This document shows, in pieces, positions 15,058 to 22,171 of a DNA stretch of 48,484 nucleotides. A program made the translations under genes and the position numbers. The notes below the pieces were generated by a model, which saw only the letters and a list, made by a program, of their open reading frames with translations, was not told where the DNA came from and made no database searches. The DNA is taken from the NCBI GenBank assembly GCA_036454645.1, contig JAZHSQ010000014.1, positions 1-48,484 on the forward strand, read 5' to 3'. Position 1 is the stretch's first letter. Each line of letters opens with the position of its first letter. Origin of the DNA: Olsenella_K sp036454645. Its GTDB lineage: Bacteria; Actinomycetota; Coriobacteriia; Coriobacteriales; Atopobiaceae.

Positions 15058-16518
15058 CTACGCGCGCCCGGCGGTAATGTCGTCGCCGCCGCGCCTGTTC
15101 TGGACTCCCGGCCTGAGGACGGCCGCGACCTCGCCGGCCGTCGTGATGGAGCCGCAGGCCACGTACGCCGTGCCGGAGAGCGCCGCGCAGGCCTCGGGAA
15201 CGGAGGCGAAGCTGCCGGCGGGCGCCCTGCCCTCAAGGCGGAAGGCCTCCGCGAGCTCGGCCGCGGAAAGCGCCCTCGGCGAGGACGTCTGCGTGACGTA
15301 GACCTCGGGGAACTCCGGCGCGAGCAGGTGCACTATGCCCCGCACGTCCTTGTCGGCCAGGACCGCACAGAGCAGGGCCGGCCGGTCCTCCGCGCGCGGG
15401 GCGACCTCGCGGACGGACTCGAGGAAGGCTGCCACGCTCTGCGGGTTGTGGCAGGCGTCGATGAGGACGCAGGGGTCGGCGCGCAGGACGTCGAAGCGGC
15501 CGGGCGTGGGGCAGCGGACCACCGAGTCGAAGAGGTGCTCGTCGTCGAGGCGGCGGCCGAGCCAGCGCTCGCAGAGGACGGTCGCGCAGGCGACGTTTGC
15601 GGCCTGGTAGGCGGGCTTGAGCGCGGAGAGGCCCTCGTGGACGGAGCCGTCGGGCATGCGCACGTCGACGATGAGGGCCGAGCCGATCCTGTCCGGGCGC
15701 TGGCGCACGTGGAAGGTCGCGAGCGGCAGGCCCCCGTGGGAGCGTGGCTCGCCGGGCTGCATGACGCCGGCCGCGTCGGCCGGCTCCTCGGGCCTCACGA
15801 GCACCGGGATGACGCCCTCCCGCTCGCACCGCTCGAGGAAGACGTCCTCGACCGAGGGCGGCGTCGCGGTGCCGGCGCCGAGCACGCAGGTGCGGCCGCG
15901 CCTGATGATGGCGGCCTTCTCGCCCGCGATCTTCTCCAGCGTGTCGCCGAGGATGCGCATGTGGTCGAGGCCGATGCCGGTCACGGCGACGGCCTCGATG
16001 GACTTGACGGCGCTGGTGGCGTCCCAGCGCCCGCCCATCCCGCACTCGAGCACCGCCACGTCCACGCCGGCCTCGGCGAAGACGACGCAGGCGGCGACGG
16101 TGATGAGGTCGAACTCGGTTATGTCGTAGGGGCGCTCGCCGGCGGCGGAGCGCCGGGCGTTGACGCGCAGCCCCGCCTCGCGGGCGGCGGCGACGCCGTG
16201 GGCGAAGCTGGCCTCGCTCACGGGGTGTCCGCCGACCTCCATGCGCTCGGTGAGGCTCACGAGCTCGGGTGACGTGTAGAGCGCGACCCGCATGCCCTCG
16301 CCCATGAGGACCTGCGCGGCGAAGCGCGCGGTCGACGTCTTGCCGTTGGTGCCCGCGACCTGCAGGCTCCTGAAGGCGAGGTCGGGGTCGCCGAGCTCGG
16401 CGAGCATGTCCTCGACGCTCTCGAGCATCGGCTGGATGCCGAAGCGCCGGGTCTCGCGCAGGCGCGCCGAGGCCTCCTCGTAGGTGTAGTCGGGATTTTC
16501 GAACGGAACCTGGTACAT
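15058..16518 (-). CDS. folC: Bifunctional folylpolyglutamate/dihydrofolate synthase
   Basis: 486 residues from the ATG at 16518 with GAGGGAGCG upstream. Adds glutamate to dihydropteroate or tetrahydrofolate in the cytoplasm. The Mur-ligase ATP loop is AGTNGKTSTARF (Lys60), followed by YTSPELVSLTERM and a second block, VLECGMGGRWDATS. The C-terminal domain has RFDVL and DACHNPQSVAAF, the family's Mg/ATP signature. It is slightly longer than the usual 420-450 residues, mostly through the linker around 250-300. Part of the fhs-fchA-folD-folE-folC-queD run, 71 bases after folE. Confidence 0.96.
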   Translation of the reverse strand: MYQVPFENPDYTYEEASARLRETRRFGIQPMLESVEDMLAELGDPDLAFRSLQVAGTNGKTSTARFAAQVLMGEGMRVALYTSPELVSLTERMEVGGHPVSEASFAHGVAAAREAGLRVNARRSAAGERPYDITEFDLITVAACVVFAEAGVDVAVLECGMGGRWDATSAVKSIEAVAVTGIGLDHMRILGDTLEKIAGEKAAIIRRGRTCVLGAGTATPPSVEDVFLERCEREGVIPVLVRPEEPADAAGVMQPGEPRSHGGLPLATFHVRQRPDRIGSALIVDVRMPDGSVHEGLSALKPAYQAANVACATVLCERWLGRRLDDEHLFDSVVRCPTPGRFDVLRADPCVLIDACHNPQSVAAFLESVREVAPRAEDRPALLCAVLADKDVRGIVHLLAPEFPEVYVTQTSSPRALSAAELAEAFRLEGRAPAGSFASVPEACAALSGTAYVACGSITTAGEVAAVLRPGVQNRRGGDDITAGRA

Positions 16519-16589
16519 CTCGCTCCCTCGCGCGCTCGGGGCGGCGCCTTGGCCGGGGCCCTCGCCCGGGCCGACCCCGCCCCTCGCGC

Positions 16590-17243
16590 CTACTTGCCGA
16601 GGAGGCGCAGAGCCTCCTCGCGCGTCCTTATGTCCTCCCTGAAGACGCCGCGCACGGCCGATGTCGTGGTGAGCGACCCGGCGCTCCTCGCGCCGCGCAT
16701 GGTCATGCAGGTGTGCTCCGCCTCGAGCACGACCATGACGCCGAGCGGGTCGAGCTCCGCGACCATGGCGTCGGCTATCTGCGACGTCAGCCGCTCCTGG
16801 ACCTGGAGCCTCCGCGCGAAGCCCGTGACGCAGCGCGCGACCTTCGAGAGCCCCGTGATGCGCCCCGCCCGCGGGACGTAGGCCACGGAGGCGCGGCCCA
16901 CGAAGGGCAGGAGGTGGTGCTCGCACAGGGAGGAGAACGGGATGTCCCTCACCACGACCATCTCCTGGTTGTGGTCCTCCCTGAACTGCCTCCTCAGGTG
17001 CGCGCCGGGGTCCTCCTGCATGCCGCCGAGCAGCTCCTCGCAGGCGCGCGCGACCCGCTCGGGCGTGCCCGCGAGCCCCTCGCGGTCCGGGTCCTCCCCC
17101 ATGGCGAGGAGCAGCTCGCGCACCGCAGCCTCCGCGCGCGCCTTGTCCAGCCGGGCGAAGCCCTGGTCGTTGAGCTCGCGCCCGAAGACGTCGCGCTCCC
17201 CCGTCAGCTCCGCCTCTCGGTAGGAGCTCGTCTCCTCGATCAT
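16590..17243 (-). CDS. folE: GTP cyclohydrolase I
   Basis: 217 residues. Converts GTP to 7,8-dihydroneopterin triphosphate, the first pterin step for folate and for queuosine. Zinc ligands are Cys107 and His110 in CEHHLLPF and Cys179 in EHTCMTMRG. Other blocks: REGLAGTPERVA, HNQEMVVVRDIPFSSL, GLSKVARCV and QVQERLTSQIAD. About the first 35 residues are an extra N-terminal tail. The ATG overlaps the folD stop (ATGA), so translation is coupled. An alternative longer frame upstream lies wholly inside folD and is rejected. Confidence 0.97.
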   Translation of the reverse strand: MIEETSSYREAELTGERDVFGRELNDQGFARLDKARAEAAVRELLLAMGEDPDREGLAGTPERVARACEELLGGMQEDPGAHLRRQFREDHNQEMVVVRDIPFSSLCEHHLLPFVGRASVAYVPRAGRITGLSKVARCVTGFARRLQVQERLTSQIADAMVAELDPLGVMVVLEAEHTCMTMRGARSAGSLTTTSAVRGVFREDIRTREEALRLLGK

Positions 17244-18097
17244 CTGCCCACGCACCTCTCCGCAGCCTCGACCACGTGCATGGCGAGGCAGGCCGTCGTG
17301 ACGGCGCCCACCCCGCCCGGCACGGGCGTTATCGCGCCCACGACGGGCTCCACGGCGTCGAAGTCCACGTCGCCCACGAGCCTGCCGGACGCCTCGTCCC
17401 TGTTGATCCCCACGTCGACCACGACCTGGCCCGGCGCGGCGCACGAGGCGCCGAAGGTGCCCGGCCGGCCCGCCGCGACGACGACGACGTCGGCCTCGCG
17501 GCAGCGCGCCGCCAGGTCGCGCGTCCTCGAGTGGCACGTCGTGACGGTGGCGTCGGCGGCCAGGAGCATCATAGACACGGGTCGGCCGATCACGAGCGAG
17601 CGGCCCACGACGCAGGCGTCTGCGCCCTCGAGCCCGACGCCGTAGTGGCGCAGGATCTGCATGACGGCCTCGGCCGTGCACGGCCGGAAGCCCACCGGGC
17701 GCCCCTCGAAGACGCCGAGCAGCGAGGCGGGCGTCGCGCAGTCCACGTCCTTCTCCGGCGCGATCGCCGCGGTCGCCGCGACCTCGTCGAGGCCGGCGGG
17801 CAGCGGCCTCATGAGGAGGCACCCGTGCACGCCCGCGTCGTCGTTCACGCGCCCGATCGCGCGCACGAGCGCCTCGTCGCCGCATCCCTCGTCGAGAAGG
17901 ACGCGCTCCAGCGCGATCCCGCAGGCCTCGCAGCGCCTCTCGATCCCGCGCTCGTAGGAGAGGTCGGCCTCGCGCGCGCCCACGCGCACGACGGCGAGCC
18001 GCGGGGTCACCCCCCGCGAGGCGAGCTCCGCCGCCCGCCTCGAGACCTCCTCCGTGAGCGCCCTCGCGACCGGCGCCCCCTTCAGCAGCTCCGCCAT
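17240..18097 (-). CDS. folD: Methylene-THF dehydrogenase, FolD family, cyclohydrolase residues missing
   Basis: 285 residues from the ATG at 18097, whose first base is shared with the fchA stop. Oxidises 5,10-methylene-THF to methenyl-THF with NAD(P). The Rossmann half is clear: VVGRSLVIGRPVSMML, then VVVAAGRPGTF, DVGIN, and the C-terminal PVPGGVGAVTTACL. In bifunctional FolD a Lys four residues after a conserved Tyr (YxxxK) and a Gln in VQLPLP drive the cyclohydrolase step. Here the Tyr is Tyr48 but position 52 is Ile (SYERGIERR), and the Gln is Met96 (LLMRPLP). Asp119 of the KDVD motif is kept. The hydrolysis step is probably left to the adjacent FchA. Similar Lys-less FolD proteins occur, as I recall, in Firmicutes that also carry FchA. 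Confidence 0.92.
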   Translation of the reverse strand: MAELLKGAPVARALTEEVSRRAAELASRGVTPRLAVVRVGAREADLSYERGIERRCEACGIALERVLLDEGCGDEALVRAIGRVNDDAGVHGCLLMRPLPAGLDEVAATAAIAPEKDVDCATPASLLGVFEGRPVGFRPCTAEAVMQILRHYGVGLEGADACVVGRSLVIGRPVSMMLLAADATVTTCHSRTRDLAARCREADVVVVAAGRPGTFGASCAAPGQVVVDVGINRDEASGRLVGDVDFDAVEPVVGAITPVPGGVGAVTTACLAMHVVEAAERCVGR

Positions 18098-18729
18098 CAC
18101 TCCTCCCCCCTGACCCTGCGCATGACCCTCGCCTCTACGGCCTCGGCCCTCGGCACGTACGTGGCGAGCAGCTCGTCCGCGCGCGCCTCGGCGGCCTCCG
18201 CCCACGAGCGGTCGGCGAGGCCGGCCGTGTTCACGAAGACGTTGAGACTCGCCGCCTCGAGCGCCGCGCGGGCGAGAAGGGCCGCCACCCCGGCGTCTGA
18301 CACGAGCAGCCTGGAGCACTTGCGCTGCGCCTCGTCGACAAGGTCGACGGTGCGCGCCACGAGCTCCATCACCTCCATGGGCGCGGCGCAAGCGTCCTTC
18401 GTCGCCCGCTCCAGCCTCTCCGCGCGCTCGGGGTCGGTCCGCGGCAGGGCGTAGGCCCTCGTCAGGGGCTCGAGCGCCCGCGCGTCCTCGTCAACGAGCT
18501 CGAGGAGCCTGAGGCGGACCCGCTCGGCCTCGCCGAGGATCCGCTCGAGGTCCCGCTCGCTCTCGGCGTAGCGAGGCTTGCCGACGGTGAAGACGGCCGT
18601 CATCGAGCAGAGCGCGCTCGAGAGGGCCCCGGCGTAGGCGGCGACGCTCCCGCCGCCAGGGACGGGGAGCTTCGCGGCGAGCCTCTCGGCGAACTCCGCG
18701 CAGCTCTCGTCCACGACTCTCTGGGTCAT
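18097..18729 (-). CDS. fchA: Methenyl-THF cyclohydrolase / cyclodeaminase-family protein
   Basis: 210 residues from the ATG at 18729, chosen because the conserved family N-terminus (a short helix, then LPVPGGGSVAAYAGAL) begins within 25 residues. Upstream in-frame ATGs at 18756 and 18765 would add only a few residues. The all-helical FTCD_C fold is recognised by that glycine-rich turn, LCSMTAVFTVGK, and a long helix ending in SDAGVAALLARAALEAASLNVFVN. Stand-alone members are cyclodeaminases or the FchA-type methenyl-THF cyclohydrolase of anaerobes. Between fhs and a FolD that lacks cyclohydrolase residues, the cyclohydrolase role is the better reading. Stop overlaps the folD start by one base. 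Confidence 0.88.
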   Translation of the reverse strand: MTQRVVDESCAEFAERLAAKLPVPGGGSVAAYAGALSSALCSMTAVFTVGKPRYAESERDLERILGEAERVRLRLLELVDEDARALEPLTRAYALPRTDPERAERLERATKDACAAPMEVMELVARTVDLVDEAQRKCSRLLVSDAGVAALLARAALEAASLNVFVNTAGLADRSWAEAAEARADELLATYVPRAEAVEARVMRRVRGEE

Positions 18730-18829
18730 GGAAGCCAACTTTCTCACGGTGGTCATCTGCGCCATGGTCGGGGCGGGGCGCCTGGCTGGGCGCCCCGCCC
18801 GCATGGCACGGCTCGGGCCTCGCGGCCTC

Positions 18830-20497
18830 CTAGAACAGGCCGACGATCCTGCCGTCGGGCGTCACGTCGATCTTCTCGGCCGCGGGCACCTTGGGCAGGC
18901 CCGGCATGGTCATGATGTCGCCCGTGAGCGCGACGATGAAGCCGGCGCCCGCGGAGACCTTGAGGTTGCGCACCGTGATGCGGAAGCCCTCGGGGGCGCC
19001 CAGCCTGTGCTGGTCGTCCGTGAAGGAGTACTGGGTCTTGGCGACGCAGATGGGGAGCTTGCCGAAGCCCTGCTCCTCGAGCTGCTTGAGCTGCTTGGCC
19101 GCCTTGGTGGTGAAGTCCACGCCGTCCGCGTGGTAGATCCTGGTCGCGATCGCGTTGATCTTGCTCTCGATCGTGTCGTCGAGCTCGTAGGCGAACCGGA
19201 AGTCGTTGGGCTCGTCGCACAGGCGCACGACCTCCTCGGCGAGGGCCAGGCCGCCCTCGCCGCCCTTGGCCCACACCTCCGAGAGGGCGACGTTCACGCC
19301 GAGCTTCCTGCACTCCTCCTCGACGAGCGCGAGCTCCGCCTCCGTGTCCGTGGGGAAAGCGTTGATGGCGACGACCACCGGCAACCCGTAGACGTCCTTG
19401 ATGTTGGAGACGTGGCGCAGCAGGTTGGGAAGGCCCGCGCGCACGGCCTCGAGGTTCTCCTCGCCGAGCTCCGCCTTGGGGACGCCGCCGTTGTACTTGA
19501 GGGCGCGCACCGTGGCCACGAGCACCACCGCGTCGGGGTGCAGGCCGGCGTAGCGGCTCTTGATGTCGAGGAACTTCTCCGCCCCGAGGTCCGCGCCGAA
19601 GCCGGCCTCGGTCACCACGTAGTCGGCGAGCTTGAGGGCCGTGGTCGTGGCCTCGACGGAGTTGCAGCCGTGCGCGATGTTGGCGAAGGGGCCGCCGTGG
19701 ACGAAGGCGGGGTTGTTCTCGAGCGTCTGCACGAGGTTGGGCTTGATGGCGTCCTTGAGCAGGGCCGTCATGGCGCCCTCGGCGTGGATGTCGTGGACGG
19801 TGACCGGCTTGCGGTCAAAGGTGTAGGCGACGACCATGCGGCCGAGGCGCGCCTTGAGGTCCATGAGGTCGGTCGCCAGGCAGAAGACGGCCATGACCTC
19901 GGAGGCCACGGTGATGTCGAAGCCGTCCTCGCGCGGCATGCCGTTGGCGACGCCGCCGAGGCCGTCGACGATGCTCCTGAGCTGGCGGTCGTTCATGTCG
20001 ACGCAGCGCTTCCAGACGATGCGGCGCGGGTCGACGCCGAGGGCGTTGCCCTGCTTGATGTGGTTGTCGAGCATGGCGGCGCAGAGGTTGTTGGCGGCGC
20101 CGATCGCGTGGAAGTCGCCGGTGAAGTGCAGGTTGATGTCCTCCATGGGGACGACCTGGGCATAGCCGCCGCCCGCGGCGCCGCCCTTGATGCCGAAGAC
20201 CGGGCCGAGCGAGGGCTCGCGCAGGCAGAGCATGGCGTTCTTGCCCATCCTGCAGAGGGCGTCCTCGAGGCCGACGGACGTGGTGGTCTTGCCCTCGCCT
20301 GCGGGCGTGGGGTTGATGGCGGTGACGAGCACGAGCTTGCCCCTCATGGGCTTGTCCTTGAGGGCGTGGATGTCGACCTTGGCCTTGTGGTTGCCGTAGA
20401 GCTCCAGCTGCTCGGGTTCGAGGCCGGCCCTCCTGGCCACCTCGGCGATGGGGAGCATCCTCGCCTCCTGGGCGATCTCGATGTCCGTCTTTGCCAT
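18830..20497 (-). CDS. fhs: Formate-tetrahydrofolate ligase
   Basis: 555 residues, the full family length. Uses ATP to join formate to THF, giving 10-formyl-THF for purine synthesis and other one-carbon uses. The ATP loop is TPAGEGKTTT (Lys70). Further signatures are REPSLGPVFGIKGGAAGGG, DINLHFTGDFHAI and the FANIAHGCNS block. GGAAGCC lies just before the ATG. It leads the fhs-fchA-folD-folE-folC-queD run, 100 bases upstream of fchA. The 189 bases in front hold no recognisable riboswitch. Formate released by the PFL encoded elsewhere in this window is a likely substrate. Confidence 0.98.
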   Translation of the reverse strand: MAKTDIEIAQEARMLPIAEVARRAGLEPEQLELYGNHKAKVDIHALKDKPMRGKLVLVTAINPTPAGEGKTTTSVGLEDALCRMGKNAMLCLREPSLGPVFGIKGGAAGGGYAQVVPMEDINLHFTGDFHAIGAANNLCAAMLDNHIKQGNALGVDPRRIVWKRCVDMNDRQLRSIVDGLGGVANGMPREDGFDITVASEVMAVFCLATDLMDLKARLGRMVVAYTFDRKPVTVHDIHAEGAMTALLKDAIKPNLVQTLENNPAFVHGGPFANIAHGCNSVEATTTALKLADYVVTEAGFGADLGAEKFLDIKSRYAGLHPDAVVLVATVRALKYNGGVPKAELGEENLEAVRAGLPNLLRHVSNIKDVYGLPVVVAINAFPTDTEAELALVEEECRKLGVNVALSEVWAKGGEGGLALAEEVVRLCDEPNDFRFAYELDDTIESKINAIATRIYHADGVDFTTKAAKQLKQLEEQGFGKLPICVAKTQYSFTDDQHRLGAPEGFRITVRNLKVSAGAGFIVALTGDIMTMPGLPKVPAAEKIDVTPDGRIVGLF

Positions 20498-20636
20498 CCT
20501 TGGCTTCCTTTCGCTTTATGGCGCTGGTCGACGCCAATGGTTACCGGGTTTCACGGGACGAACTGACCGCCTCCCATTGTGCCGTTCCCGGCGGTGCGCC
20601 CGCGGGGGAATCCGCGACCGACACGGATACTACCGA

Positions 20637-20658
20637 GCGGGCCCCGCCGGGGCCCCGC
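20637..20658 (-). terminator. G+C-rich hairpin between cyclo-ligase and fhs genes
   Basis: GCGGGCCCC can fold on GGGGCCCCGC over a very short loop, with one extra C. It lies about 30 bases past the cyclo-ligase stop and 140 bases before fhs. It may separate the two units or attenuate read-through. No T-run follows. Confidence 0.35.
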
Positions 20659-20686
20659 GTGCGTGCGCCACCTCTCGGCCGGGTCG

Positions 20687-21289
20687 TCACCTCGTCCTGA
20701 GGCACCCCTCCTCGGTGACGACGACCCCCACCGGCAGGTCGTGTGGCTCCGTCTCGAGGGCGTCCACGAGCGACGCCTCCCGGCAGAGCCCCGCCGTCGC
20801 GCCGCAGAACCCGGCGAGGTAGGCGTCATAGAAGCCTCCCCCGTAGCCGAGCCTCAGGCCGGCGCGGTCGAAGGCGAGCCCGGGGACCACCGCGAGCGCC
20901 GCCTCGGGCCCCTGCGGCGCGAGGCGGCGCGCCGGGTCGGCGGGCGGCTCGAGCACCCCGAAGGAGCTCCGCACGAGCGCGCCCTCGAAGCCGTCGCCGG
21001 GGTCCACGAGGTAGAAGGACATGCGGTGTGGCCCCTCGACGCGGGGCAGGGCCACGGCCTTGCCCGCCGCCCACGCGTCCCGGATGATCCCCCGCGTCTC
21101 GACCTCCTCGCCCATGGCGAGGTAGGCGAGAAGGACGTGCGCCCGCGCGAACTCGGGCAGGCCGGCCACGTTCCGCCGGATCCGCTCGTCCGCACGGGCG
21201 CGCTCCGCGTCGCCCAGGCGGCGCCGCGCCTCGAGCATGCGGGCGCGGAGATCCCGCTTTGCCCCGCGCGCGCCCGCGTCCGCCGCCAT
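20687..21289 (-). CDS. 5-formyltetrahydrofolate cyclo-ligase
   Basis: 200 residues from the ATG at 21289, with TAGGGGGCG as the ribosome site (the TAG is the stop of the gene before). Converts 5-formyl-THF back to methenyl-THF with ATP. Family blocks: KRDLRARML near the N-terminus, the middle RVEG...MSFYLVDP segment, and the signature LRLGYGGGFYDAYL in the ATP/folate site. It follows the iron-sulfur flavoprotein gene with eight bases between and precedes fhs. That places salvage of the dead-end folate form next to the enzymes that use methenyl-THF. Confidence 0.93.
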   Translation of the reverse strand: MAADAGARGAKRDLRARMLEARRRLGDAERARADERIRRNVAGLPEFARAHVLLAYLAMGEEVETRGIIRDAWAAGKAVALPRVEGPHRMSFYLVDPGDGFEGALVRSSFGVLEPPADPARRLAPQGPEAALAVVPGLAFDRAGLRLGYGGGFYDAYLAGFCGATAGLCREASLVDALETEPHDLPVGVVVTEEGCLRTR

Positions 21290-21297
21290 GCCGCCCC

Positions 21298-21924
21298 CTA
21301 CTTGCCGTCCATGAAGTTGGTCCACCTGGGCTCCTCAACCTCGGGCAGGCCGTAGGCCTCCCTGCCCAGGGCGATGGCCTTCACGAGGAAGGCCATGTTG
21401 CGCCCGAGCATCCGCATGGTCTGGCAGCCCTCCACGTCCTTGAGGACGTCCTCGCGCGTGTAGCCGTGGACGCTGTTCCAGTAGCGGCTCGAGGCGATCG
21501 GCATCTGCGAGATCGTGAAGTACTTGTTGAGCTGGTCGAAGGTGGCGCTCGCGCCGCCGCGCCTGCAGCTCACGACGGCCGCGCCCACCTTGAAGCGCAC
21601 GTCGAAGTCCTTGGCGTAGAAGAGCCTGTCGAGGACCGAGGTCACGGTGCCCGTCGCGCTCGCGTAGTGCACGGCGCTGCCGACCACGAGGCCGTCGGCC
21701 TCCTCGAACTTGGGCAGCAGCTCGTTCACGACGTCGTCACGCACGCACGCGCCGTGCGTGGCGCAGTATTTGCACCCCATGCAGCCGGCGCTCGTGCCGT
21801 TGCCCAGCCAGACGCCCTCGGTCTCGATTCCGGCGGCCTCGAGCTCGCCCTGCACCAGCTCGAGCGCCGTCGCCGTGCAGCCCGCCTTGTGCGGGCTGCC
21901 GTTAAGGAGCAAAACCTTCGCCAT
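21298..21924 (-). CDS. Iron-sulfur flavoprotein / NAD(P)H-dependent FMN reductase family
   Basis: 208 residues. A flavodoxin-like fold: LLLNGSPHKAGCT is the FMN phosphate loop. Cys48, Cys51, Cys54 and Cys60 (GCMGCKYCATHGACV) form C-x2-C-x2-C-x5-C, the compact cysteine motif of the Isf-type iron-sulfur flavoproteins of anaerobes. Then come DDV, GSAVHYASATG (FMN contact) and SCRRGGASATFDQL. Such proteins pass electrons between ferredoxin-like partners and small acceptors or detoxify oxygen. The physiological partner here is unknown. Eight bases before the cyclo-ligase gene, so probably co-transcribed with it. Divergent from the MFS exporter across a 247-base gap. Confidence 0.85.
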   Translation of the reverse strand: MAKVLLLNGSPHKAGCTATALELVQGELEAAGIETEGVWLGNGTSAGCMGCKYCATHGACVRDDVVNELLPKFEEADGLVVGSAVHYASATGTVTSVLDRLFYAKDFDVRFKVGAAVVSCRRGGASATFDQLNKYFTISQMPIASSRYWNSVHGYTREDVLKDVEGCQTMRMLGRNMAFLVKAIALGREAYGLPEVEEPRWTNFMDGK

Positions 21925-22098
21925 GTCCCTCTCCCATCACGATTCCGGGGGCCTCGCCCCCTCCCCTAGCATTTCTGACATACGCTATCGCTCTTCCCGA
22001 GGCCGCGCAAAGCGCGTGCCCAACTCCTTACATTCGGGCACCGCGCCCGCGGCGGCCGTCCCATCTGGAGTAGTTATGCCGTGTTGGCCCGCTTGCAT

Positions 22099-22122
22099 GA
22101 AACTGAAGGCGCTTTCAGTTTC
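22099..22122. promoter_or_regulatory. Perfect palindrome, probable repressor operator
   Basis: GAAACTGAA, six bases, TTCAGTTTC: a perfect 9+9 inverted repeat 50 bases upstream of the MFS exporter start and in the gap shared with the divergent flavoprotein gene. Length and symmetry fit a TetR- or MarR-type operator, a common arrangement for DHA2 drug exporters. No regulator gene is adjacent. Promoter boxes could not be assigned with confidence. Confidence 0.65.
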
Positions 22123-22171
22123 GGCACCTACCATTTCCCTCGCGCACACCTACGACGAGGCGGGAGGACGC

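Noticed and set aside
20498..20686. Possible tetrahydrofolate riboswitch before fhs
   Set aside because: The leader does not show the conserved blocks I know from the THF riboswitch; only a G+C-rich hairpin is visible. A covariance-model search would settle it.
21710..22171. In-frame N-terminal extension of the MFS exporter
   Set aside because: It would cross the divergent flavoprotein start and the palindrome; the ATG at 22172 has a good ribosome site and fits the family N-terminus.
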